From: Pseudomonadales bacterium
GTDB taxonomy: Bacteria; Pseudomonadota; Gammaproteobacteria; Pseudomonadales; UBA7239
Assembly: GCA_020443005.1 (NCBI GenBank)
Contig: JAGRJA010000091.1
Span: 1 to 9,016, forward strand
Reading direction: 5' to 3'
Length of the DNA stretch: 9,016 nucleotides
The notes below the pieces were generated by a model. It saw nothing but the letters and a program-made list of their open reading frames with translations, made no database searches and had not been told where the DNA came from. Below, piece after piece: positions 1 to 6,427 of the stretch; the stretch's first letter is position 1, and every line of letters starts with the position of its first letter. Position numbers and translations under genes: made by a program.

Positions 1-431
1 AGATAACGGGAACAAAACCGCTGAACGGATAATTCGCCTTGCCAGCGTGTAACGCCATAAGCGGTCATGGCATCTGCCTCGGCATCCTCCCTGTAGGGCA
101 TATCTTCCTGGCCACTGAACACCTGATGATCTGAAAGGTGGATTAACGGGATCTCGCACTTTTCACAGACTCTCGCCAGATACTGCGGGTTGATAACATG
201 TCGCTGTTCCAGCTCGGACTGGTTTCGGCCTGAGGGCAGAAAGCCGTCGAAGTGATCGACATTGATCACAAAATCGATTTGCCACTCCCTCAACAGGCAT
301 TGCAGGGAGTCGGTGTCGGCAATCAGCGTATCACCGGCCTTCAGCGATTCAAAAGCAATGGATTCAAGGCGCAAGCGATTACAGAGCGCCTGCCCAACCT
401 GACTGTCCTTACCAAAAACCAGTAATTTCAA
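1..431 (-). CDS. RmlD-like sugar-nucleotide reductase (SDR extended family), 5' part only
   Basis: This is the N-terminal 143 residues of an NAD(P)-binding reductase of the RmlD (dTDP-4-dehydrorhamnose reductase) type; the rest lies beyond base 1. It opens with KLLVFGKDSQVG (residues 2-13), the family's glycine-rich nucleotide-binding loop. LIHLSDHQVFSG (about 97-107) matches the usual STDYVFDG strand, and AYGVTRWQGE (about 124-133) matches the YGxTKxxGE active-site helix. No ATG lies near the N-terminus; a TTG at 429-431 begins exactly where family members begin, with a weak AAGAG about 10 nt upstream, so I chose it. Two departures from the family are visible: the catalytic Tyr-x3-Lys reads Tyr-x3-Arg, and the TDY strand reads SDH. 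Either could mean altered activity or a non-rhamnose role. The ssb terminator just upstream implies a separate promoter in about 432-495; only weak boxes are visible there (TTGTAA, 17 bp, TTTCAT on the minus strand). Confidence 0.8.
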   Translation of the reverse strand, partial: MKLLVFGKDSQVGQALCNRLRLESIAFESLKAGDTLIADTDSLQCLLREWQIDFVINVDHFDGFLPSGRNQSELEQRHVINPQYLARVCEKCEIPLIHLSDHQVFSGQEDMPYREDAEADAMTAYGVTRWQGELSVQRFCSRY

Positions 432-495
432 CTGCCGTACACTCTTGATTAACCGTAAAAAATGAAAACCTGCTCAACTTCACTTTACAAATCGG

Positions 496-532
496 CCAAA
501 AATCACAAACCCACTGGATAAGTGGGTTTGTG
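496..532 (-). terminator. Intrinsic terminator of ssb
   Basis: A perfect 12-bp inverted repeat (504-515 with 521-532, loop 516-520) lies 28 bp after the ssb stop. Read on the minus strand, the hairpin is followed by ATTTTTGG (496-503). A stem followed by a T tract is the classical rho-independent arrangement, and the orientation fits ssb. It separates ssb from the RmlD-like gene. Confidence 0.88.
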
Positions 533-559
533 GTTGGTCTAACATGCGTGATTATCTTA

Positions 560-1018
560 TTAAAACGGAATATCGTCATCAAAATCATCAAAACTGGGTG
601 CTGCACCTTGCTGGGGAGCAGACGCCGGCTGGCTTGCACCTTGGGAAGGAGCGCCTGAGCCCTGTGCATAGTCGCTGCCACCCCGGCTATCCAGCATCTG
701 CATTTCATTTGCGACAATTTCAGTCGTGTAGCGATCCTGGCCTTGCTGGTCAGTCCATTTGCGTGTTCTGAGCGAACCTTCAACATAAACCTTCGAGCCC
801 TTTTTCAGGTAATCGCGGGCAATTTCAGCAAGGCGGTTAAAAAACACCACACGATGCCATTCTGTTCTTTCCTGTTGCTGACCGGTTGCCTTGTCGCGCC
901 AGCTTTCAGAGGTGGCAATACTGATATTGGTAATAGTTGCACCGTTGTTCGCCGCACGGGATTCAGGATCCTGTCCACAATTACCCACCAGAATAACCTT
1001 GTTAACACCTCTTGCCAT
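560..1018 (-). CDS. ssb: Single-stranded DNA-binding protein SSB
   Basis: 152-residue SSB, which coats single-stranded DNA as a homotetramer in replication, recombination and repair. Residues 1 to about 110 form the OB fold, starting MARGVNKVILVGNCGQDPE, with the conserved ERTEWHRVVFF and LAEIARDYLKKGSKVYVEG segments. A Gln/Ala/Pro/Gly-rich flexible linker follows (about 114-142), then the acidic tip DDFDDDIPF, the universal docking peptide for SSB partner proteins. Length and both ends match gammaproteobacterial SSBs. The ATG is preceded by GGAGAGGA on the minus strand. It has its own terminator downstream, and a terminator lies between it and the upstream MFS gene, so it is probably monocistronic. 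No clean LexA operator (CTGT-N8-ACAG) is visible upstream. Confidence 0.97.
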   Translation of the reverse strand: MARGVNKVILVGNCGQDPESRAANNGATITNISIATSESWRDKATGQQQERTEWHRVVFFNRLAEIARDYLKKGSKVYVEGSLRTRKWTDQQGQDRYTTEIVANEMQMLDSRGGSDYAQGSGAPSQGASQPASAPQQGAAPSFDDFDDDIPF

Positions 1019-1201
1019 GTTCTTTTCCTCTCCAATCTGTCAATGGAAACTGTAAAATTTCCGGGTCCCTGTACATTTACTGATTCGTCAGGCGAAAAAC
1101 CTGAAAACCTTCCTTGCGTATTGTGGCGCCCATTCAGTCAAAAGCTGACGCTGAAGTCAAATAGAAACCACTGTCTTTTGTCCGCGAATGGATCACCGCC
1201 T
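1019..1201 (-). promoter_or_regulatory. ssb upstream region, promoter not resolved
   Basis: Gene-free stretch between the MFS terminator and ssb. The minus strand carries two TTTGACT repeats 19 bp apart (TTGACT boxes at plus 1155-1160 and 1136-1141) that could serve as -35 elements. No convincing -10 lies at 16-18 bp; the best is TACGCA at 15 bp from the second. A Shine-Dalgarno GGAGAGGA precedes the ATG. No open reading frame of note and no SOS box were found here. Confidence 0.3.
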
Positions 1202-1239
1202 AAAAAATCCGGTGTATTGCCGATCGGCGCAACGCACCG
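1202..1239 (-). terminator. Intrinsic terminator downstream of the yajR-like gene
   Basis: On the minus strand CGGTG-C-GTTGC (1229-1239), an 8-nt loop and GCAAT-A-CACCG (1210-1220) form a hairpin of two 5-bp helices around one mismatch. GATTTTTTA follows, with its T run at plus 1202-1207. One pair is G-U on this strand but would be A-C on the other, which supports the minus orientation. It closes the MFS transcript about 90 bp after the stop codon. Confidence 0.72.
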
Positions 1240-1252
1240 ACCCTAAAGCCAC

Positions 1253-1312
1253 CCCCGGCTCCGCTTCGCAAGCTTAACATCAAGCGCCGCTTCACAACAC
1301 CTCAAGCCGGGG
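1253..1312 (-). other. Structured three-way element in the yajR-like 3' UTR
   Basis: CCCCGGCT (1253-1260) is exactly complementary to AGCCGGGG (1305-1312), enclosing 44 nt. Inside are two small hairpins: GCTT-CGC-AAGC (1263-1273) and AAGC-GCC-GCTT (1282-1292). Together they form a closed stem with two arms, between the MFS stop codon and its terminator. CTCAAGCCGG (1301-1310) is repeated at 1328-1337 across the MFS stop, so the closing strand has a second potential partner. It lacks a T tract and is not itself a terminator. The function is unknown: it could be an RNA-stability structure, a 3'-derived small RNA, or a chance or genome-repeat element. Confidence 0.4.
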
Positions 1313-1328
1313 AGAATTTGCCGTATAC

Positions 1329-2693
1329 TCAAGCCGGTTGAACGCCCAGCAAGCGCAGGGAGGGAATGTCCAGGCAACCGTCCTCAACCTTGAGAAAGAT
1401 CTTGCGGTTTTCAGCGTCAATATGCGCATCGACAACACCTTCCACATCAAGCAGCTGTTGATATAAACGACCGTCATCGTCGATCGGTTGCTCAAGGTGC
1501 ATCACCAGATTCACAAAATAGCGTGGCGGCCGCAATGACCAGGCGAAAGCAAACCAGAGAGTAATCATCAGCGAACACGCTGTAAAAACCAGTGCAGGCG
1601 AGTAATGCTGATGTAGCCAGCCGCCACTGACACCCCCAAGAAAAGCCCCGAGAAACTGGCAACTGGAATATAGCCCCATGGCAGTGCCCTTGCTGCCGGA
1701 AAAAGCCATTTTGCTGACCAGTGAAGGCAAAAGCGCCTCAAGAAGATTGAATGCCAGAAAAAAAAGAAACAGTGCAGCAATCATTAACTGTCGATAATCC
1801 ATCGCAAAGACCTGCATAATCATCGACAAGAACAAACCGGCAATGGCGAGAAGGAAGACGGGTTTGATTTTGCGTTTTTTCTCGGCAACGATCATCAATG
1901 GCAACATGGCCAGAAAAGAGCACCCCAGAATCATGAGGTAGATTTTCCAATGCTGGTTTGCCGCGATACCCAAATGATCCCGAAGAATTACCGGCACCAC
2001 TACAAACGATGACATCAGAATAAAGTGCAGCATGAATATACTGAGGTTCAGCCTCATCAGGTCCGGGTTTTGCAAAGACTTGACTACCAGTGAGGGCACT
2101 GCAATGGCATCCGGCTGGGCTCTGGATTTTTTGGGCGTGGGCACAATAAAAACAGCCGCCAGAATACCGGCAAAGGCAAAAAGGGCTGTCGCCCAGAAAA
2201 TACTGCTCATGCCACCATGGCTGCTGATTACCGGCCCCAGCACCAGCGCAATTGCAAAAGATACGCCGATGCTGGCCCCCACAGAAGCCATGGCCTTGGT
2301 GCGATGCTGTTCGGAGGTGAGGTCTGACAAGAGTGCCATCAGCGTGCTGGCTATCGCCCCGCTACCCTGGAGAAAACGCCCGGCGATAACACCATAAATG
2401 GTCTCGGACATGGCGGCCACTACACTACCGACAACAAACAGACAGAGGCCACCAATGATGACGGGCTTTCGCCCGATTCGGTCGGAAAGCAAACCAAAGG
2501 GTATTTGCAAGAAAGCCTGGGTAAAACCGTAAGCGCCCAAAGCCAGCCCGATCATGGCCGGGGTGCTGTACCGGTATTCAACCGCATGCAGCGACAAGAC
2601 GGGCAAGACCATAAACAAGCCCAGCATACGAAGTATATAAAGGCTCGACAGGGAAACGACTGCGCGTTTTTCTTTGGCTGGATCAACAGGCAC
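1329..2693 (-). CDS. yajR: YajR-like MFS transporter with C-terminal ferredoxin-like (YAM) domain
   Basis: 454-residue inner-membrane major facilitator protein, the same length as E. coli YajR. Twelve hydrophobic segments occupy about residues 10-385. Motif A is GLLSDRIGRK (67-76), with the Asp and Arg that stabilise the outward conformation in this family, and GRFLQGSGAI (105-114) is the motif-B region. From about 391 to the end is a soluble domain (LYQQLLDVEGVVDAHID, then RKIFLKV) with the beta-alpha-beta look of the YAM/HMA fold but without metal-binding cysteines. The substrate is unknown; drug/H+ antiport is the usual database label. The start is GTG (2691-2693) with a poor Shine-Dalgarno; no ATG sits nearer the first membrane segment. 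The pairing with downstream ssb matches Pseudomonas, where uvrA usually flanks this pair; here a histidine kinase gene does. A dedicated promoter lies just upstream. Confidence 0.9.
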   Translation of the reverse strand: MPVDPAKEKRAVVSLSSLYILRMLGLFMVLPVLSLHAVEYRYSTPAMIGLALGAYGFTQAFLQIPFGLLSDRIGRKPVIIGGLCLFVVGSVVAAMSETIYGVIAGRFLQGSGAIASTLMALLSDLTSEQHRTKAMASVGASIGVSFAIALVLGPVISSHGGMSSIFWATALFAFAGILAAVFIVPTPKKSRAQPDAIAVPSLVVKSLQNPDLMRLNLSIFMLHFILMSSFVVVPVILRDHLGIAANQHWKIYLMILGCSFLAMLPLMIVAEKKRKIKPVFLLAIAGLFLSMIMQVFAMDYRQLMIAALFLFFLAFNLLEALLPSLVSKMAFSGSKGTAMGLYSSCQFLGAFLGGVSGGWLHQHYSPALVFTACSLMITLWFAFAWSLRPPRYFVNLVMHLEQPIDDDGRLYQQLLDVEGVVDAHIDAENRKIFLKVEDGCLDIPSLRLLGVQPA

Positions 2694-2730
2694 GGATAAC
2701 CCGACAGGTGAGTTCAGAAGAAAAAAATGG

Positions 2731-2767
2731 TGGCGCGCATTCTATCAGCTTGGCTACGCCGGGTGAA
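2731..2767 (-). promoter_or_regulatory. Sigma70-type promoter of the yajR-like gene
   Basis: On the minus strand a -35 TTCACC (plus 2762-2767) is followed, after exactly 17 bp, by a -10 TAGAAT (plus 2739-2744; five of six consensus bases). A GC-only discriminator GCGCGCC (2732-2738) follows. Such discriminators are typical of growth-rate and ppGpp-sensitive promoters. The -35 lies inside the last codons of the upstream kinase gene. This implies that the MFS gene is not simply the last gene of the biosynthetic operon, although read-through is possible because no terminator intervenes. Confidence 0.65.
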
Positions 2768-4178
2768 CACGAATACAGGGAAAGCTGACAATAACCAGCA
2801 AACCGCCCCCCGGATTATCCTCGAGTTTAACCTGTGCACCATGCTGTTCGGCAATCTCTTTTACAATCGCCATACCCAAACCCGCACCTTTATCTGAGAC
2901 ATCGCCGCTTCTGTCACCGTTCACACGGTAAAAACGCTCGAAAACCTGATGACGAACATGTTCAGGAATACCCGGGCCGTTATCCATGACGCTCAATTCA
3001 ACCCTTTCACCCACAACAGAAATATCAACCATAACCCGACTGTATTCCGGCGTATGATGAAGCGAATTCTCGACCAGATTCCTCACCAGCATCATCAATG
3101 CCATCTCGACCCCCTGCACAAACACCGGAGCAGATGGCACCAACAATAATTCCTGCTGTTTTTGTGCCGCCTTTAATCGCAAGGATTCACAAACATCAGC
3201 ACACACAGACACCAGATCAATATCGCTGAAATGATGGGTTGTTTGCCCTTCCAGGCGCCCCAGCACCAGCAGCTGTTCAACAATATAGCTGGCGCGTTTT
3301 GCACCTTTTTCAATCTGGCAGAGCGATTGGTTTTTGGCGTCGAGCGCCTGTTGCTTTTGCCCGCTTTGGGCATGCAAAAGAATGCCTGACAAAGGTGTTC
3401 TCAATTCATGCGCGGCGTTCGAGGTAAATCGCTGCTCACGATCAAACGCATTCTGCAGCCGTTTGAACAGTGCATTGATGGCAATAACCAGTTCAAGCAG
3501 TTCATCCGGCACATCCTTGCTGTCCAGGGGCTGCAAGTCGGACGCTTTCTTGCTCCTTAACTCCATCGCAATGGCCTTCAACGGAAACAGGCCCCTGCCA
3601 ACGATCAGCCAGATCAGCCAGGCCAGCAATGGCGCACCAAATACCACAGGAAAAAACGCTTCAATCGCTATTTTTTCAGCAAGCTCATCACGAACATCAT
3701 CTCTCTCGGCAACCACAAATTGCACATTCTGGCCGGGAACAAGCACAAACACCCGCCAGTCATGACTGCCATCCTGATAGCTTGAAAAGCCCGGTTTCAG
3801 CTTTGACAATGCCGATTGGGGCGCATTATCCGAACGCGCCAGCAACCTGTTTCCGGACCAGACCTGAAAGAAGATTTTTTTTTCGTACTTATGCCCACCC
3901 TCACCATACTCTTCACCGTCTTCCAGCGTATCGTCCGAGTGCCAGGCCTCCACAACAAGCACATCGTCATTGCCGATGAGGCGTTGATGGTCGAGTTTTG
4001 CCCTAAGGGTGCCATTGAGAACGCGGGCATATTGCGCCAGCTGGGCATCGAATAGCTCTTCTACTTCGTGTTTGCTCTCAATATAGCCCCAGAGCGTTGC
4101 AATCAGCGTGACAAAACTGATGGAAGCCAACAGTGAAAACAACAAAAAGGAGCGAATGGACTGACCGGTCTTGATCAT
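2754..4178 (-). CDS. Two-component sensor histidine kinase, QseC/PmrB type
   Basis: 474-residue membrane kinase that should phosphorylate the response regulator encoded just upstream (ATGA overlap of stop and start). TM1 is about 11-31. The periplasmic part, about 32-172, begins in the style of the 2CSK_N domain (ELFDAQLAQYARVL, 41-54). TM2 is about 175-195. HisKA holds the phospho-acceptor His257 in NAAHELRTPL. The ATPase domain has an N-box with Asn367 and Asn371 (RNLVENSLHH), G1 DNGPG (399-403), an F-box FERFYR (413-418) and G2 GAGLGMAI (431-438), so it looks fully active. The periplasmic loop has an acidic stretch (81-93) with ExxE patterns at 38-41, 86-89 and 90-93. PmrB uses ExxE patterns to bind Fe(III). 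A run of nine A residues in the coding strand (plus 3875-3883) lies at codons 99-102. Confidence 0.95.
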   Translation of the reverse strand: MIKTGQSIRSFLLFSLLASISFVTLIATLWGYIESKHEVEELFDAQLAQYARVLNGTLRAKLDHQRLIGNDDVLVVEAWHSDDTLEDGEEYGEGGHKYEKKIFFQVWSGNRLLARSDNAPQSALSKLKPGFSSYQDGSHDWRVFVLVPGQNVQFVVAERDDVRDELAEKIAIEAFFPVVFGAPLLAWLIWLIVGRGLFPLKAIAMELRSKKASDLQPLDSKDVPDELLELVIAINALFKRLQNAFDREQRFTSNAAHELRTPLSGILLHAQSGQKQQALDAKNQSLCQIEKGAKRASYIVEQLLVLGRLEGQTTHHFSDIDLVSVCADVCESLRLKAAQKQQELLLVPSAPVFVQGVEMALMMLVRNLVENSLHHTPEYSRVMVDISVVGERVELSVMDNGPGIPEHVRHQVFERFYRVNGDRSGDVSDKGAGLGMAIVKEIAEQHGAQVKLEDNPGGGLLVIVSFPCIRVHPA

Positions 4179-4846
4179 GGCTCGATATCCCGAATCACAT
4201 ACCCCACACCCCTGACGGTCACAATCAGCTGACTGTAAATCTTTTTACGGATATTGTGTATGTGTACTTCAACAGCGTTACTCGCCACTTCATCTCCCCA
4301 GGCGTAAAGCCGCTCCTCAAGTTGCTCTTTGGAAAAGATCTGCCGTTGATGTTCAAGTAAAAAGAGAAGAAGGTCATATTCACGACGCGACAGCGATACC
4401 GGTTGATTCCGATAAGTCACGGAGCGATCCAGCGTGTCTATTTTCAGGTCCGCACCATAATTCAGCACCGTGGTTTCACGATTGACCGCCCGGCGTTGCA
4501 AGGCACGCAAACGCGCCAGCAGCTCATCCAGGTCAAAAGGTTTTGAAAGATAATCATCTGCACCGGCATCCAGCCCCTTGACCTTATCGGCACTGCTGTC
4601 TCTTGCTGTCAGTAACAGGACAGGCTGTCTGTGCTGTTTTTTGCGCAAGTTTTCCAGCAACCCGAAGCCATCCATCCCGCCCGGCAAACCGATATCCAGC
4701 ACAAACAGGTCAAAGACCTGCAGGTCGACAACCTTCAGTGCTTCTGCAGCTGTTCTGCACCAGTAAACCTGATAGTTCTCGTGGGTTAACGCCGTTTCCA
4801 GACCTTCGCCCAGCAAACTGTCGTCCTCTACCAGTAAAACGCGCAT
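4175..4846 (-). CDS. OmpR-family response regulator, QseB/PmrA type
   Basis: 223-residue DNA-binding response regulator. The receiver domain (1 to about 115) has the acidic pocket E7-D8-D9, phospho-acceptor Asp51 (LDIGLPGGMDG), Thr80 and Lys102 (SKPF). The winged-helix effector (about 125-220) has SRREYDLLLFLLEH, the recognition-helix region NAVEVHIHNIRKK and the terminal VRGVGYVIRD. The subfamily resembles QseB/PmrA, whose members bind direct repeats like the one found at 8704-8720. The start is set at the ATG of MRVLLVEDD, where the family begins; an in-frame extension to 4936 would run into the upstream gene and adds no domain. The Shine-Dalgarno is weak (CCGGAA about 10-12 nt away). 58 bp separate it from the SDR gene, without a terminator or a clear promoter, so co-transcription with the enzyme genes is likely. 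Confidence 0.96.
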   Translation of the reverse strand: MRVLLVEDDSLLGEGLETALTHENYQVYWCRTAAEALKVVDLQVFDLFVLDIGLPGGMDGFGLLENLRKKQHRQPVLLLTARDSSADKVKGLDAGADDYLSKPFDLDELLARLRALQRRAVNRETTVLNYGADLKIDTLDRSVTYRNQPVSLSRREYDLLLFLLEHQRQIFSKEQLEERLYAWGDEVASNAVEVHIHNIRKKIYSQLIVTVRGVGYVIRDIEP

Positions 4847-4904
4847 AATCAATGATTCCGGAAAATTGGCTGTCAGCGATTGGTCGGGCAGATTACCGCT
4901 TTTT

Positions 4905-5711
4905 CTAGCTGCCAGTGCCCCGCTCCTGCCGGGCATATCGACGAATCACCGGCAATTGTTTCATAAAAGATCCGGAGACCATAGCCGGCAAGACGGCATT
5001 TATTTTGACAAAGAGTTTTTCCGGCCAACCCATAAAGCGCATATTTCCGGAAGAACACATAAAATCGATAATTTCACTTGCAACAGCCGCAGGCTCATCC
5101 ATCGCATTACCCAGTTCGCTGTTCATTGCACACACCGACGCTGAATTAATCGCTGTTTTTGTTGCTCTGGGCGCAATATATTTTATGATCAGGTTTTGCG
5201 TGTCGGCATATTCGCGTTGCAGTGCTTCGGTAAAACCACGCAGGGCAAACTTGCTGGAACAATAAAGCGTATAACCGGGCATACCGATACTTCCCAGGAT
5301 GGAACCAACATTAACAAGCAGTGCGGGACGATGTTCAAGCAGTGATGGCAACATAGCCCTGACGAGTGCAATAACGGATACCACATTGAGCGAAAAAACA
5401 GCTTCTACATCGCTCTCGTCATTATCTTCAAGCAATGAAAATACATTCATGCCGGCACTATTAACCAGCACATTTGCCTGAAAAGCCGACGAGGCATTCA
5501 CCAGTTTTTGCCTGTCTTCATGCAATGTAATATCAGCACAACAAACCTGAACACGCTCACCCAGTTGTGCTTTCAGGTTTTCCAGCGCAATTTCATTTCG
5601 ACCTACCAGAAGCAGGCTGGCGCCGCGTGAATAAAGTTGCCGGGCCAATTCGCTGCCAATACCGCCCGTTGCCCCGGTGAGTACAACACGCATTTTGTCA
5701 GGCTGCATCAT
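4905..5711 (-). CDS. Short-chain dehydrogenase/reductase (classical SDR)
   Basis: 268-residue NAD(P)-dependent oxidoreductase. TGATGGIG (12-19) is the dinucleotide loop and VGRN (36-39) follows beta-2. NSAG (84-87) replaces the usual NNAG. Asn110, Ser137, Tyr150 and Lys154 (YCSSK) complete the catalytic tetrad, so activity is expected. Arg38 after beta-2 hints at NADP(H). The C-terminal part has a hydrophobic stretch (FVKINAVLPAMV, 234-245) and a basic end, as in SDRs acting on acyl or lipid substrates near the membrane; the substrate is unknown. Its start overlaps the end of the oxidase gene by 14 bp, and GGAGAGG lies inside that gene. Two adjacent ATGs (5711 and 5708) are both served by it, and a third at 5693 matches the MRVVLTG start. 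I infer that it reduces a ketone or aldehyde, or oxidises an alcohol, after the oxidase step. Confidence 0.93.
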   Translation of the reverse strand: MMQPDKMRVVLTGATGGIGSELARQLYSRGASLLLVGRNEIALENLKAQLGERVQVCCADITLHEDRQKLVNASSAFQANVLVNSAGMNVFSLLEDNDESDVEAVFSLNVVSVIALVRAMLPSLLEHRPALLVNVGSILGSIGMPGYTLYCSSKFALRGFTEALQREYADTQNLIIKYIAPRATKTAINSASVCAMNSELGNAMDEPAAVASEIIDFMCSSGNMRFMGWPEKLFVKINAVLPAMVSGSFMKQLPVIRRYARQERGTGS

Positions 5712-6393
5712 TCACCTCTCCAGCCAATAAACGGTTATCCCGGTCACGCACTTCAATTGAGCGAAAGATATCGCCATAGAGTTTATAAAAAACCTGCGCA
5801 CTGTGAACTATCACCTCCTGCTCATCCTTGTTATCAATACGATTCATCAATTTTTCAAAAAAACAGATATGCTGCTGATCAAGGTCTCCATGTGAATACA
5901 AATAGGAAAAAGCCTTCTTCGGCAAACCCAGTGAAGCTTCTATCGCCTGCCCTGCCTGTGTAGCCGCCTTGATGCTAGTGCCTTCCAGAACCTGCACCAT
6001 CCCGAAAAAAGCCAAGGGGTTGACCCTGTTAACCTGATCGTAGGCATAACTTACCATCAATTCAGTGGCGATTGAGGGTTGACCCCGCCTGACAGCCTCC
6101 TTGTCAAAACCACAGGCGTCAATATCGTTGAGAATCCATTCCTGATGACCGCATTCCTCCTCAATGTATTCTGCTACAGCTTCACGCAACCATTCATGGC
6201 TTTCCGGTAACCGGGCACCGGTTGCCATCAACAACGGCACAGTATGCTTGACATGATGGTAAGCCTGGGTAAGGAAGGCAACATAGGTTTCCAGTGAAAT
6301 GTTGCCAGCAAGTGCCGCTGTCACCAGCGGGGCTTCAAACACATGACGGCGATGTTGCTCAGTCGCCAATACCAATTGCTCATAAAAACTCAT
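5698..6393 (-). CDS. Heme-oxygenase-like diiron oxidase (HDO; TenA/iron-containing redox enzyme family)
   Basis: 231-residue all-helical protein of the TenA/heme-oxygenase-like fold, usually labelled 'iron-containing redox enzyme'. Candidate metal ligands sit where HDO enzymes such as UndA, CADD and SznF have them: E80-x2-H83 (EECGH), E137 (VLEGTS), and H168-x3-D172-x2-H175 (HGDLDQQH). The spacing from H83 to E137 to H168 closely follows CADD. His46, His47 and His50 lie on an earlier helix. Thiaminase TenA uses a Cys nucleophile instead, so an O2-activating diiron enzyme is the better guess. Known HDOs cleave C-C bonds, desaturate or N-oxygenate small carboxylates and amines; the substrate here is unknown, perhaps the product of the adjacent ligase. 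The start is the ATG at 6391-6393 with a near-perfect GGAGGTGA 4 nt upstream. A longer in-frame start at 6597 would overlap the ligase by 170 bp. Confidence 0.88.
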   Translation of the reverse strand: MSFYEQLVLATEQHRRHVFEAPLVTAALAGNISLETYVAFLTQAYHHVKHTVPLLMATGARLPESHEWLREAVAEYIEEECGHQEWILNDIDACGFDKEAVRRGQPSIATELMVSYAYDQVNRVNPLAFFGMVQVLEGTSIKAATQAGQAIEASLGLPKKAFSYLYSHGDLDQQHICFFEKLMNRIDNKDEQEVIVHSAQVFYKLYGDIFRSIEVRDRDNRLLAGEVNDAA

Positions 6394-6397
6394 ACTG

Positions 6398-6405
6398 TCA
6401 CCTCC
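6398..6405 (-). promoter_or_regulatory. Strong ribosome binding site of the HDO gene
   Basis: GGAGGTGA on the minus strand, complementary to the 16S rRNA tail over eight bases, ends 4 nt before the ATG at 6393 (7 nt from the GGAGG core). It lies in the 34-bp gap after the ligase stop. It fixes the start of the oxidase gene and predicts that this protein is made more strongly than the ligase, whose own site is poor. Confidence 0.85.
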
Positions 6406-6427
6406 GTAAAAACCTGTTTTAAGCCCA

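Noticed and set aside
1019..1200. Possible LexA/SOS box upstream of ssb
   Set aside because: Several CTGT tetramers are present (near 1037, 1050, 1069, 1171) but none is followed after 8 bp by ACAG.
743..1246. Plus-strand 167-residue reading frame opposite ssb and its upstream region
   Set aside because: It is antisense to ssb, has no recognisable domain and low-complexity composition, and ssb is certain; a shadow frame.
1253..1312. Hairpin 1253-1312 as a second terminator or a rho-independent site for ssb
   Set aside because: No T tract follows on either strand and the loop is 44 nt; it is better described as a structured element.
2032..2397. Plus-strand 121-residue frame inside the MFS gene
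   Set aside because: It is antisense to clear transmembrane segments of the transporter and has no motif or ribosome site.
2720..2727. T7 run upstream of the MFS start as a terminator for the kinase operon
   Set aside because: No stable GC stem directly precedes it; the GC-rich GCGCGCC beside it is better explained as the promoter discriminator after TAGAAT.
3334..3979. Plus-strand frames (143 and 116 residues) inside the kinase gene
   Set aside because: They are antisense to well-conserved HisKA and linker segments; Ser/Pro/His-rich shadows without domains.
4847..4936. Upstream extension of the response regulator to an ATG at 4936 (30 extra residues)
   Set aside because: The extension overlaps the end of the SDR gene, adds a non-family N-terminus, and MRVLLVEDD at 4846 is the canonical start.
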